Origin: DATDCV01 sp036524155
GTDB taxonomy: Bacteria > Verrucomicrobiota > Verrucomicrobiia > Limisphaerales > UBA8199
Assembly: GCA_036524155.1 (NCBI GenBank)
Contig: DATDCV010000027.1
Coordinates: 1 to 24,430, forward strand
Direction: 5' to 3'
DNA: 24,430 bases
The translations under genes and the position numbers were made by a program. A model generated the notes under the pieces. It saw only the letters and a program-made list of their open reading frames with translations, ran no database searches and was not told the DNA's origin. Numbering within the stretch: position 1 is the first letter of the stretch; each line of letters starts with the position of its first letter. Of the stretch, positions 1-7,405 are shown one piece after another.

Positions 1-111
1 CAAAATCTGCCGCAGACCAGGAACGAACATCGCGCCCAGTGCAATGAAGGCAACCAACTGGGCGATGCCCGTACCGATGTCCAATTCTCGATTTCTTGTG
101 CGCCGTGCCAT
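1..111 (-). CDS. Partial small membrane protein, N-terminus only
   Basis: An open minus-strand frame starts at ATG 111-109 and runs off the left edge after 37 codons. It opens with a basic stretch (MARRTRNRELDIG) followed by a hydrophobic segment (about residues 15-33, AQLVAFIALGAMF) that looks like one transmembrane helix. This layout of a short Arg-rich N-terminus and a single membrane helix is seen in membrane-anchored restriction-endonuclease-like (Mrr_cat) proteins of related bacteria. No nuclease domain is inside the window, so that idea is only a guess from the first residues. No convincing Shine-Dalgarno site precedes the ATG. It would be the leftmost visible gene of the mobile-element cargo. 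Confidence 0.5.
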   Translation of the reverse strand, partial: MARRTRNRELDIGTGIAQLVAFIALGAMFVPGLRQIL

Positions 112-459
112 CGGGTGGCGTGTTCGGTAATGAGACACTCCGGTACAAAGCATGCGCCGGAGCGATCATTTTCGAGCATGAAATACGCCAGCCAAACAAA
201 GGCGCGCCCGTGGGTGTGCGGCAAGACAAATTTTACCCTCGCGTCGCACATCCCTTGGCTTCGATGCCGCTGTAGTATCGCGTCTGTTCATCCTGGAAAT
301 GGATGGGCAAAAAGATACAATTATGAGAAGACCTCAAAACATCCACGTTCCTCCGCGCAAGGCGGTCCTTGATAACCGCTCGCGCCAACTGAATCCAAAA
401 GACCGCGTGTATGGCCTGTCCAGGGGCGTGCCTGCGTCACGCCCTGTGCCAAAGAAAGA
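112..459. other. Intergenic stretch without a supported gene
   Basis: About 350 bases lie between the partial membrane protein and the 3' end of the next minus-strand gene. Short open frames exist on both strands, but none has a good start, a plausible composition or a recognisable motif. I see no tRNA, array or strong hairpin here. Confidence 0.5.
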
Positions 460-1428
460 CTAGCCGGTATGGGATGAGGGCGGAAAATTGTTCGCCCTCA
501 TCTCTGCTCCAGATCGATGCCGATGGAATGTGACGAAAAGAGAAATCCTCTCTGCGACCCCAACGTGAGGAAGTGCGAGTTGAAGGACTTCGAACAAATG
601 CGTCAAGAGGAGCGCAATCCGGTACCTCTTTACCGCCCACTCGCGTTCTTGCTGATTGGGGACGATTCCTTCGAGGAGAATCCGAATGCTCTCGATTGAA
701 GGTGTATGTTCGTTATTCAACCAGGACTCCAGCTTGCGCCGAGAGTCTTCCTCATCGAGTCTGCCTTTCCCTTGTGCGCTCATTTTTTTGTATGAAACGT
801 TTAGTAGGTTTGCCCATCGCTCTAGCAGGAGTCGAATTGGCAGGTGGAGTTTGCCATTTCTGATTGCTGGAAGAATTGGCGCGACAATGCTGCGGCCAGA
901 CTTGAGTTCTCGCGAAATCTCGACGTCCGCTTGCGCCAATATTCTCATGATGAGACTCACAACGCAGTGCGCTTGCCAATACCGAAAGCGTTCATCTTGA
1001 GTGCGGAAAGCCAGGAAATCCTGGGGCGTTCGCAGCTTTTTGGCGGATTTCAACAGAGGACCGATTCGCACCTCGCAAGGCGCGGCCAAAAGAACGGCGA
1101 GAGGACTTGTAAGCAAGTAACACGTAGCGGCTGAAATGTGCGGCAATCGGGCAAAAAAGCCGTCAACTACAACCCCCTCTTGTGCGGCCAAGTCCTTGAG
1201 GAGTTGGCGAGTTCTCGGGAGGCAGGTTGCTGGGAAATTGTTATCCTGGTAATCACCAAGCCCCCGCCAAATCTCCCAGGTTCTTAGGTTTTGCGATCTG
1301 GTCAATGCAACAGAGGATTTGCCGCGTACTTTTTCAACAAGCTTGGTTACGAACTCGTTCAGTTTCTGCTCGGTTTTCGGTGTTAATCTTGTCCGTCGAA
1401 ACGCGGAGCGAAGAGTCTTCACTGTCAT
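460..1428 (-). CDS. Hypothetical protein, 322 aa
   Basis: I do not recognise this protein. The frame stays open up to a TTG at 1623, but the stretch before ATG 1428 is Pro/Cys-rich and unlike the rest, so I chose ATG 1428 (MTVKTLRSAFRRTRL). No clear ribosome-binding site precedes it. The product is soluble-looking, basic and rich in Leu, Arg, Ala, Lys and Glu, with long stretches of predicted helix. An example is the segment around residues 200-240, which contains LLLERWANLLNVSYKKMSA. It has no signal peptide and no catalytic motif that I can name. The amino-acid composition favours this strand over the overlapping plus-strand frames. It lies among cargo genes of the integrated element and has no obvious operon partner. 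Confidence 0.6.
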   Translation of the reverse strand: MTVKTLRSAFRRTRLTPKTEQKLNEFVTKLVEKVRGKSSVALTRSQNLRTWEIWRGLGDYQDNNFPATCLPRTRQLLKDLAAQEGVVVDGFFARLPHISAATCYLLTSPLAVLLAAPCEVRIGPLLKSAKKLRTPQDFLAFRTQDERFRYWQAHCVVSLIMRILAQADVEISRELKSGRSIVAPILPAIRNGKLHLPIRLLLERWANLLNVSYKKMSAQGKGRLDEEDSRRKLESWLNNEHTPSIESIRILLEGIVPNQQEREWAVKRYRIALLLTHLFEVLQLALPHVGVAERISLFVTFHRHRSGAEMRANNFPPSSHTG

Positions 1429-1717
1429 CGGAAGCGGAATTTCGAGTTCCGCAGATAGGTTTTTTGCCTGGCTTGCTTCGCTGGGGCCGCATCCGAGCCA
1501 CCCCAGCAACACCGGTAACGGCAGGAAGAACGACGGACAGCATGTGGGGGGAGTTTGACTGCCTCGGAACTCCGATATGTCTTTGAGTTGAACTGGCTTC
1601 ACGCTAAGGAAAATCCAAAACAATTCACGATTGCGCGAGATAAGATTTGGTGAGACGAGTGGGGGGGCGTAGCTGACATGGCTTGGATTTCAGCCGAACA
1701 CACAGCAGAATCCAGGG

Positions 1718-2530
1718 ATGGCCACTCTGCCAACAGGATTTGCCGAAGCCCTCAATAAAGCACACCAGGCTGGGGTAAGGATCATTCGTAACAGCCACGA
1801 TGAATTTCAACACCCCCCCGAGCCATTTGAGATCGTTCACGCGGTGGAGCGGCACCGTTGGTTCTGGAGACCGGCAAGGGTCGGAGTCGTGCTTGTCGCC
1901 GAATCTCACGTCTACACTTCTGCCGAGGATTGTAACCAATCACTGGACACGGCCATGCTCAAGCCATTTGGGAGACCCAACAGCAGCCTGCCGCCCGACA
2001 GTTTTGTCCGGCTGGTGTACTGCCTCGGATACGGGGAGACGGGGTTGCTGAAAGATGCGCCTGGGGATTTCAATAACCCAGGTACCCCAAGGTACTGGGA
2101 TATCTTCGGCAGGCTTACCGGAAGAGGAGCACAACCCAAACCGGAGCGCGCTGATTTCGCGACCCGTTTGGCATGGAAAATCGACACTCTCCGAGCAATG
2201 TGCCGTTGCGGCATCTGGCTGCTTGACGCTTCCGTTCACGCAATTTATCTGCGGCATGGCAGGCGGTTGCCCGATGCGGTCAAGGCGGAACTTCATCGGC
2301 AATGGTGGCAGCACTACGGGAAACGTGTCCTGGAGTCATGCTCTGGAGCCAAAGTGTGGGTCATTGGCAAGACCGTGTTCAACTGCCTCCAGTGCCTGGC
2401 TGGCTGGCGCTGTCGCGGGTGGGTTTACCAGCCCAACTATGACACGACTACCAACTGGCCGAGGCTCATGGTGGACTGCGCGGAGAAGCCCGCGATATTG
2501 ACTCAGGACGGAACGGCCTTCGGCAAGTGA
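1718..2530 (+). CDS. Hypothetical protein, possibly uracil-DNA-glycosylase-like fold
   Basis: This 270-residue protein starts at ATG 1718 behind a weak CCAGGG. Three blocks recall the uracil-DNA glycosylase superfamily. The first is a beta-strand motif VGVVLVAESHVYTS near residue 55, at the place of motif 1. The second is GIWLLDASVHAIYLRHG near residue 165. The third is a strand-plus-helix VWVIGKTVFNCL near residue 213. Near the C-terminus WVYQPNYDTTTNW stands where the HPS-type motif would be expected, but the classic HPS is absent. The assignment is therefore a remote resemblance, not a confident family call. The ligase-type gene starts about 160 bases downstream on the same strand, so a shared DNA-repair or nucleic-acid role is possible. 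An unrelated function remains quite possible. Confidence 0.65.
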   Translation: MATLPTGFAEALNKAHQAGVRIIRNSHDEFQHPPEPFEIVHAVERHRWFWRPARVGVVLVAESHVYTSAEDCNQSLDTAMLKPFGRPNSSLPPDSFVRLVYCLGYGETGLLKDAPGDFNNPGTPRYWDIFGRLTGRGAQPKPERADFATRLAWKIDTLRAMCRCGIWLLDASVHAIYLRHGRRLPDAVKAELHRQWWQHYGKRVLESCSGAKVWVIGKTVFNCLQCLAGWRCRGWVYQPNYDTTTNWPRLMVDCAEKPAILTQDGTAFGK

Positions 2531-2618
2531 GCGGAGCCGCCTGGCTGGCCCTGCGGAGCCTGTGTGTCGACACCTGGGCTGTAATGACCCTCCCGACCGC
2601 CGACAGCGGCTCCGCAGG
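2531..2618. repeat. Nested inverted repeats, possible terminator structure
   Basis: GCGGAGCCGC directly after the stop codon (2531-2540) is perfectly complementary to GCGGCTCCGC at 2606-2615. A second copy, CCTGCGGAGCC (2550-2560), pairs with GGCTCCGCAGG (2608-2618). The two pairings compete for the same right arm. No T-run follows, so this is not a textbook intrinsic terminator. It may be a structured 3' end of the upstream gene or a mutually exclusive pair of hairpins. Confidence 0.4.
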
Positions 2619-2692
2619 TCAATTTAGGCCCGTCTACAAGCCTGAAAAGCGGTTGTTCGGACCCGTAAAAGCTTGCTAAGCTGGCCAACTTG

Positions 2693-3538
2693 GTGAAAAA
2701 CGGCCAAAATCACTCCCGAATCGGGTTCGTCCCGCCAATGCTCCTGCGCCGTGTCCGGCAACTGCCGGAAGGGCCGCAATGGCACTATGAGGTGAAGTGG
2801 GACGGCTACCGCATGCAGGCCATGAAGCAGGGTGGGGCCGTCCGCCTCATCTCCAGGAACGGTGCCGATTACACCCGTCGCTTCCCCGAGGTGGCCCAGG
2901 CTGTGGCTCGCCTGCGTCCATCGAGCCTCCACCTGGATGGTGAACTGGTCGCCATGGATCGGCAGGGCCGTCCCTCTTTCCAGGCACTCCAGGCGAGGCT
3001 GCCGCTGCCGGAGGGCTGGCGATTCGGCTACTACGCCTTCGACCTTCTGCACCTCCGAGGGAGGTATCTGGCGAGAGTTCCTCTGGCCGAGCGCCGGTCT
3101 AAGCTGGAACAGCTTCTCACCGGCTCTGCCATCCGGTATTCGGCGAGTCTCGGCGGGACGCCGGACCAGGTCGTCGCGGCTGTCCGCGAGCAACGGCTTG
3201 AAGGGGTCGTGGCGAAGAAGGCGAATTCTGTCTACGAGCCAGGGAAGCGGAGCGGAGCCTGGTTAAAGCTGCCGCTGAAACAAACCGGCCATTTTTTCAT
3301 CGGCGGCTTCCGGCCAGGCCACCACGGGATCGGCGTGTTGTTGGTAGGTCAGCCCGATGAAACGGGCAGGTTCATTTTCGCCGGCAAGGTTCGGCAGGGA
3401 CTGGCCCAGCTTCGTGGTCCAGAGATCATTGCCGCCCTGAATAGGCTACGGGTTGGCTGCTGTCCGTTCGCCAACCTGCCCAATTGCAGGGCTGACCCGT
3501 TCGACGAGATGGTGACGTCGGACGAAATGAGCACGTGA
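2693..3538 (+). CDS. ATP-dependent DNA ligase, LigD ligase-domain type, truncated by in-frame TGA
   Basis: The product resembles the stand-alone ligase domain of LigD, which seals nicks in non-homologous end joining. The adenylation motif KWDGYR is near residue 35. It is followed by SRNGADYTRRFPE (motif Ia-like), LDGELVAMD (motif III), YYAFDLLHL, EGVVAKK (motif IV) and WLKLPLK (motif V) in the usual order. The OB-fold begins (FFIGGFRPG, then CPFANLP) and stops at TGA 3536-3538. The same frame continues for 32 codons with a family-like C-terminus, so the gene looks interrupted (see the next entry). The start is uncertain: TTG 2690 and GTG 2693 are adjacent and neither has a good ribosome-binding site. 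No Ku gene, polymerase domain or phosphoesterase domain is visible. Without the C-terminal motif the 281-residue product is probably impaired. Confidence 0.85.
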   Translation: MKNGQNHSRIGFVPPMLLRRVRQLPEGPQWHYEVKWDGYRMQAMKQGGAVRLISRNGADYTRRFPEVAQAVARLRPSSLHLDGELVAMDRQGRPSFQALQARLPLPEGWRFGYYAFDLLHLRGRYLARVPLAERRSKLEQLLTGSAIRYSASLGGTPDQVVAAVREQRLEGVVAKKANSVYEPGKRSGAWLKLPLKQTGHFFIGGFRPGHHGIGVLLVGQPDETGRFIFAGKVRQGLAQLRGPEIIAALNRLRVGCCPFANLPNCRADPFDEMVTSDEMST

Positions 3539-3637
3539 CTGAAGCCGGAAGTCCGTGCCGAGGTTAATTACGCCGAATGGACGCGGATGGCAGTACTGCG
3601 ACACGCGGAGTTCAGGGGCCTGGCTAGAGATGCTTAG
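3539..3637 (+). pseudogene. Severed C-terminal tail of the DNA ligase
   Basis: Reading on in frame after TGA 3536-3538 gives LKPEVRAEVNYAEWTRMAVL, then RHAEFRGLARDA, then TAG 3635-3637. LigD-type ligases end with W-x-K-P, then a block ending in E-W-T, then L-R-H-x-x-F-x-G-L-R. The TGA sits exactly where the conserved Trp of W-L-K-P is expected, so a single TGG to TGA change explains it. The joined gene, 2693-3637, would encode about 314 residues, the usual length for a free ligase domain. It is either a nonsense mutation or a base-calling error. Confidence 0.75.
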
Positions 3638-3716
3638 TGCCACCGGCACCCCTGTACGGACATCGTTTCACAAAACAAGGAACGGATGTTTCCCACGGAG
3701 ATCTTGTGCGCGGAAT

Positions 3717-4841
3717 TTAAGGCGGTGATTTCCTTTTGAGATCGCGCAATAACCTGTCCAGCACGCGGCGATACAGTATTCCATCTTTGTCCCAGCCACG
3801 AGCGTCGGCAATGACCTTTTTCGTTACATCCACTTTCCGCTCGTGCGCCCAACCATTGAAGATAAAATCGTCAAGCCGAACGGGGAAGAGGACATCACAG
3901 TCGACGCTTGCGTCTCCGGCTATCTTGCGCCTCATGCGGTCATCTTCCTGGACCAGCGCCCGCTCAATTTCACGGTTCACGGGTGGACTTGTCAGCGACG
4001 ATTTGGTCGCAATGAGCACAAGTTTGTCATGGCTTAGTATCGCCGAGTCAATTTCACCCCAGAGACTGCGGCCCGTGCAGGCGTCTTGGTCCCATTTCCA
4101 ACAACGAATACCTTGGGTGTGAAAATCGTTATACAAGCGAGAAGCAAAGTCCTCGTTTTCGGTGGAGTAGCAGATGAACACGGAATAAAACTCCATCGGT
4201 CTCCCCAACAAGGAGGCGTTGGATTGGAGAAAGATATCGGGCACGCCTGCGCCCCGCAGGAAGACCTCTGGGATTTTGCCTTTCGACTGCATGAGGGTAT
4301 CCAACCCGATGCTAGACGGACCCAAGTGCCTGATCGCTTCGAGGCCCTTCGCTTGACTAAGATCCACGTTCGCCATAATTGTGGCAAAGAAAACCGCTTG
4401 GCTGAAGTTGGTCCCACTGAGGTCGGCCTCACTAATTCTCGCTCTGACCAAAATAGCTTGGTTAAAATTCGCCGCGCTCAGATCGGTGTCGTGAAGATTG
4501 GCCACGGTCAGCGCGGCACCCGTGAAATTGGCCTCTGAAAGGTCGGCGGAACTGAGATTTGTGTAACCGAGACAAGCCCTGGTCAGGTTAGCTTCCCTGC
4601 ACCTGGCTGCGGTAAGGTCGGCTCTGCTGAAGTCAGCCCCGCTGAGATCCGCCAAGTTGAGATTGGCCCACCGCAGATTAGCCGCATTGAGATTGGTCCC
4701 ACTGAGGTCGGCTCTGCCGAGGTCGACACGATCCAGTTCCGCGCCGCTTAGGTCGGGACGGATTTCCTTGTTCTCCCGTCTCCATTTGTTCCACGGGTCT
4801 ACTCCTCTGTTGAGGATCTCCAGGTGCTTGGCGTTTGCCAT
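3717..4841 (-). CDS. Pentapeptide-repeat protein with C-terminal TIR domain
   Basis: This 374-residue protein has two parts. Residues about 28-170 are A(D/N)LSxA-type pentapeptide repeats (GADFSRADLTAA, SADLSEANFTGA), which fold as a right-handed beta helix. A linker with GPSSIGLDTLMQSKGKIPEV follows, typical of such fusions. A TIR domain begins near residue 217 (FYSVFICYSTENEDFASRLY). It contains the box with CWKWDQDACTG and the segment SPPVNREIERAL, where a Glu near residue 301 sits at the usual catalytic position of NAD-cleaving TIR domains. Bacterial TIR proteins often act in anti-phage defence by NAD depletion or signalling; that role here is inference. The start is ATG 4841, with AGAGG 5 bases upstream; a GTG directly before it is the alternative. 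It is convergent with the ligase gene. Confidence 0.9.
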   Translation of the reverse strand: MANAKHLEILNRGVDPWNKWRRENKEIRPDLSGAELDRVDLGRADLSGTNLNAANLRWANLNLADLSGADFSRADLTAARCREANLTRACLGYTNLSSADLSEANFTGAALTVANLHDTDLSAANFNQAILVRARISEADLSGTNFSQAVFFATIMANVDLSQAKGLEAIRHLGPSSIGLDTLMQSKGKIPEVFLRGAGVPDIFLQSNASLLGRPMEFYSVFICYSTENEDFASRLYNDFHTQGIRCWKWDQDACTGRSLWGEIDSAILSHDKLVLIATKSSLTSPPVNREIERALVQEDDRMRRKIAGDASVDCDVLFPVRLDDFIFNGWAHERKVDVTKKVIADARGWDKDGILYRRVLDRLLRDLKRKSPP

Positions 4842-4892
4842 CACGCCCTCTTTAGCAAGATGTTAAGGCCCAAACCAGCAAATTGCCGGACC

Positions 4893-5231
4893 CTAAAATG
4901 CTGGCCTCCCTGAATGCGTTGTGGTAGTCCGAGTCCGGTCCCAATGCAGTACATCGTACCGAAGCTCTATATCGAATCCGCGTACGCTGCGGATTTCGGG
5001 GTTTTTGGTGGCGATATGCTGTGCGGCTTCACTTTGACCGACAGCCTCTCGCCGCCGAAAAGGGAGAAGTTCAGGGGTCTTGGCGAATTCGTCCTTTGCC
5101 AGTTCGAGCTTAACCTGCTGAACCAGGCCCTGCACAGCCATTGCCAATCCGCGCATGCTGCCTGGCGGAAGTACTCGCTGCCCTTTGCGAATACGTTGCT
5201 CTGTTTTCACGGCCACGGCCTGGCCAATCAC
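4893..5231 (-). CDS. Small hypothetical protein, 112 aa, strand uncertain
   Basis: The minus-strand frame starts at GTG 5231 with AAGG a few bases upstream and ends at TAG. The composition (Ala, Gln, Glu, Lys, Val, Arg; for example LVQQVKLELAKDEF) looks like a real soluble protein. The codon-aligned plus-strand frame 4944-5519 is also open, but it is rich in Cys, His, Phe and Leu, as expected of the shadow of an Ala/Glu/Gln-rich gene. No family is recognised. Confidence is low because both strands are open throughout. Confidence 0.3.
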   Translation of the reverse strand: MIGQAVAVKTEQRIRKGQRVLPPGSMRGLAMAVQGLVQQVKLELAKDEFAKTPELLPFRRREAVGQSEAAQHIATKNPEIRSVRGFDIELRYDVLHWDRTRTTTTHSGRPAF

Positions 5232-5297
5232 CTGCCTTACTCTATCTTAAGGTTCGCCCAGGAGCCGTGCGCCCGTCCTGGCACAGCGCCGTTACTA

Positions 5298-5573
5298 TTA
5301 TCTTGGAAAATGTTGGGAGAGTACACGTCGTTTTTCCTGCACGAATACTTGGCCCAGTTCCAGGCGAGGGGTGAAGGCAAAGACTTTTCGAGAGATGCTT
5401 TCCTGCAAGCTCCGATCCAGGACGCGGACTGTGTGGCATGCCTGAAGACTCCCCAGGGCTGGGAATCGAAACACGTGGCCGAATTGAGCTTGTGCGCCAG
5501 TCCGAAGACTGCCTGCTGACCCGAACTGTCTATGGTACGCGTGTTCCGCCAGATCCCGCCATTTGTCCCCCAT
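5298..5573 (-). CDS. Small hypothetical protein, 91 aa, weakly supported
   Basis: A minus-strand frame starts at ATG 5573 (MGDKWRDLAEHAYHRQF) and ends in three consecutive stop codons (TAA TAG TAA). It is in the same reading frame as the 112-residue frame downstream on this strand, so the two could be remains of one decayed gene or two small genes. It lies divergent to the DUF2971 gene, with 40 bases between their starts. No motif is recognised. The open plus-strand frame across the same bases is the competing reading. Confidence 0.25.
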   Translation of the reverse strand: MGDKWRDLAEHAYHRQFGSAGSLRTGAQAQFGHVFRFPALGSLQACHTVRVLDRSLQESISRKVFAFTPRLELGQVFVQEKRRVLSQHFPR

Positions 5574-5613
5574 ACCAGGCGCACGCTCGCCGAAGTCGCC
5601 GAGGAGTCCTGAA

Positions 5614-6474
5614 ATGAGCGCCGACGCGAGAGCCGGAAACCAGTCGCAACCGAACGGGCTGCGCGTGTATGATTTCAAAGAAGAAGAGCAGACCAAAGCC
5701 CTGGTCTGGCGCTATCTCACCTTCGAGAAATTCATGTCGCTTTTGGAACTGGAGGCGATGTGGTTCTCGCGGCTCGGTGCGCTTCAAGACCGCTACGAAT
5801 GTACGCCTCCCCAAGGAGTTCGCGCCAAGGTGTTGGGACTTGTAAAGAACCGTGCCACCGCTGAAAAGACACTTCCAGCCCCGTTGTTGGACTACATGGA
5901 GCAGGTTGTGGAGCATGGCCGAGGCGATGACGGCAGGCGCATGGGGGCTGTCAACTGCTGGTTCCTCGGCAACGACGAATCTGAGCGCATGTGGAGGGAA
6001 TACGGCCAGGAAGGAAGGGGGGTGGCAATTCAGTCCACGGTAAGAAGGCTGGCGACATCGTTTGAGATCACCGGCGATTACGCCCTTGTAAGCGGCGTAG
6101 GCCGGATCAAGTACGTGGACTTCGAGTCGTACAAAATGAAGCCACCGGACGAGAACAATTTGCTGCGTGTGGCCTTCCTTAAAGACAAAGCGTATGCGGC
6201 GGAGCAGGAAATCAGGGTGGTGACGTTGAACAGCCTTCATTCGGGTTGCTTAAACCTGGACGGCACGCCCTGGAGTCAGGGACAAAAGGTTTTCGATCCG
6301 AATGCGGCGGGGCTTTATATGAAATGCTCGCTTCAGAACCTGATTACGAGGGTGGTCGTCGGGCCAAATGCCCGACCGTATTTCCTCACCCTGGTCAGGC
6401 GACTGGTTGGCAGATACCGGTTGTTTATACCAGTTGAGCCGTCACGGTTGACGTCTGCCGCCGCAGGCAAATAA
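5614..6474 (+). CDS. DUF2971 family protein
   Basis: This 286-residue protein matches the DUF2971 pattern. Near the N-terminus is VWRYLTFEKFMSLLE with WFSRLGALQDRYE. Then follow CWFLGNDESERMWREYG and GVAIQSTVRRL, the family's central blocks. The IKYVDFESY and AFLKDKAYAAEQEIR blocks come after them. The molecular function of the family is not established. Members often occur near mobile elements and defence genes, which fits the surroundings. The start ATG 5614 is chosen because GAGGAG lies 7 bases upstream; an upstream in-frame ATG at 5563 gives only a Pro/Ser-rich extension without homology signals. There is no signal peptide or membrane segment. It converges on the winged-helix gene. Confidence 0.85.
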   Translation: MSADARAGNQSQPNGLRVYDFKEEEQTKALVWRYLTFEKFMSLLELEAMWFSRLGALQDRYECTPPQGVRAKVLGLVKNRATAEKTLPAPLLDYMEQVVEHGRGDDGRRMGAVNCWFLGNDESERMWREYGQEGRGVAIQSTVRRLATSFEITGDYALVSGVGRIKYVDFESYKMKPPDENNLLRVAFLKDKAYAAEQEIRVVTLNSLHSGCLNLDGTPWSQGQKVFDPNAAGLYMKCSLQNLITRVVVGPNARPYFLTLVRRLVGRYRLFIPVEPSRLTSAAAGK

Positions 6475-6530
6475 TGACCGAATTTTGGGGTAAATCGGCC
6501 CCCAAGACGGGGTCTCCTGGGGTTTAAATA

Positions 6531-6549
6531 CTGAAGGCCAGCCCTTCAG
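6531..6549. terminator. Short perfect hairpin between convergent genes
   Basis: CTGAAGG (6531-6537) and CCTTCAG (6543-6549) form a 7-bp stem with a 5-base loop. It lies between the plus-strand DUF2971 gene and the minus-strand winged-helix gene, where a bidirectional terminator would be expected. There is no T-run on either side, so the assignment is tentative. Confidence 0.35.
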
Positions 6550-6687
6550 AGATTACAGGCCGTGGGGTTCATTAACTGAAGAGAATTAAAATAGAGAGAA
6601 TCACGTGACCGCGACGCGCCCTTTCTGGGACCCTACCCAGGGGCGCTCGCTGTCGAGTGAGCAACCTGCCGGTTGACGCCTCGCGGT

Positions 6688-7230
6688 TCACTCGTCCTCA
6701 TCGTCGACAGCTTCCTCACTCGACTGCGCGCCATCACTTGAATAGGGGGGCTTTTTCACGGTAATGCTGACGAGCGGATCGGGCAGAAGCCGTATTCGGT
6801 AACAACATACCTGCCCTAACCGGTCTTCTTCTGCGCGAATCAAGCCTTCCTCATTTAGCCAGCGGATAGCGTGCCTAATCTGGAACACCGAATGCCCAAG
6901 CGCGTTCGCAAGGTATGTCAGGGTGATTTTGCAGCCGCTCGGCTTCACGATCCTGTGTAATCGCCATCTGCCAGAACCGTCCTTGAAAGCGCGATGCCAG
7001 TAGCACAATTGCGCCAAGATGTCCGCTGCTACGAAATAGAACCGATCATTCTTTATAAGCCAGGAACGCCACCTTTTGGGTATAAATGTACCAGCGTGCC
7101 TCTTTTCGAAGAGCGCCGTAATCACATTGGCCTCGGCGCACTTTGTTTTGATTTCAGCGGAACGGCGGAGGACTTCTTTGTGGAGTTTCTGGCCCGCCGT
7201 GAGTTGTGAATCGTCATTTTCTTTCGTCAT
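6688..7230 (-). CDS. Winged-helix protein, replication- or control-type
   Basis: This 180-residue basic protein has an acidic tail (EEAVDDEDE). The middle reads as a winged-helix domain: ADILAQLCYWHRAFKD, then KITLTYLANALGHSVFQIRH, then AIRWLNEEGLIRAEED. The same order is found in helix-turn-helix replication-initiator or replisome-organiser proteins of phages and plasmids, and in MarR-like regulators. The start ATG 7230 was chosen over TTG 7248; no strong ribosome-binding site is visible. It is the last gene of the minus-strand module and has its own candidate promoter at 7283-7310. Replication control of the element is a reasonable guess; sequence alone does not separate this from simple regulation. 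Confidence 0.7.
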   Translation of the reverse strand: MTKENDDSQLTAGQKLHKEVLRRSAEIKTKCAEANVITALFEKRHAGTFIPKRWRSWLIKNDRFYFVAADILAQLCYWHRAFKDGSGRWRLHRIVKPSGCKITLTYLANALGHSVFQIRHAIRWLNEEGLIRAEEDRLGQVCCYRIRLLPDPLVSITVKKPPYSSDGAQSSEEAVDDEDE

Positions 7231-7282
7231 CGTAGGAATGGCAGCCAACTCGTGCCCCTCTTGTTCAGACTTGCCGGAGCGG

Positions 7283-7310
7283 TCATTAACGGGGGCCTAA
7301 GCTCTGACAA
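7283..7310 (-). promoter_or_regulatory. Candidate sigma70-type promoter for the winged-helix gene
   Basis: On the minus strand TTGTCA (7310-7305) and TAATGA (7288-7283) are separated by 16 bases and lie about 50 bases before ATG 7230. The fit to -35 is good and to -10 moderate. Confidence 0.4.
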
Positions 7311-7405
7311 TTGATTAGCCAAAAGTGTTTGCGTGGGCAACAGCTTTCAGGCCGCGACTACCGTCTCAAATGCGTGAATGTGGAATGGCAGACAATATGT
7401 ATGGA

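Noticed and set aside
1429..1623. N-terminal extension of the 322-residue protein to TTG 1623 as a lipoprotein signal
   Set aside because: A hydrophobic stretch with a Cys (LLGWLGCG) is present, but it lies about 40 residues from the TTG after a Pro/Cys-rich, non-coding-looking segment; ATG 1428 is the simpler start.
3536..3538. Selenocysteine or stop-codon reassignment at the ligase TGA
   Set aside because: The expected residue is Trp, not Cys or Sec, and other genes in the window use TGA as a normal stop (for example at 14205 and 15659 in tight overlaps). A simple mutation or error is more likely.
4944..5519. Plus-strand open frame of 191 residues before the DUF2971 gene
   Set aside because: It is unusually rich in Cys, His, Phe and Leu and poor in Lys, as expected for the exact antisense of an Ala/Glu/Gln-rich frame. 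It has no motif and no ribosome-binding site. It is kept only as an alternative.
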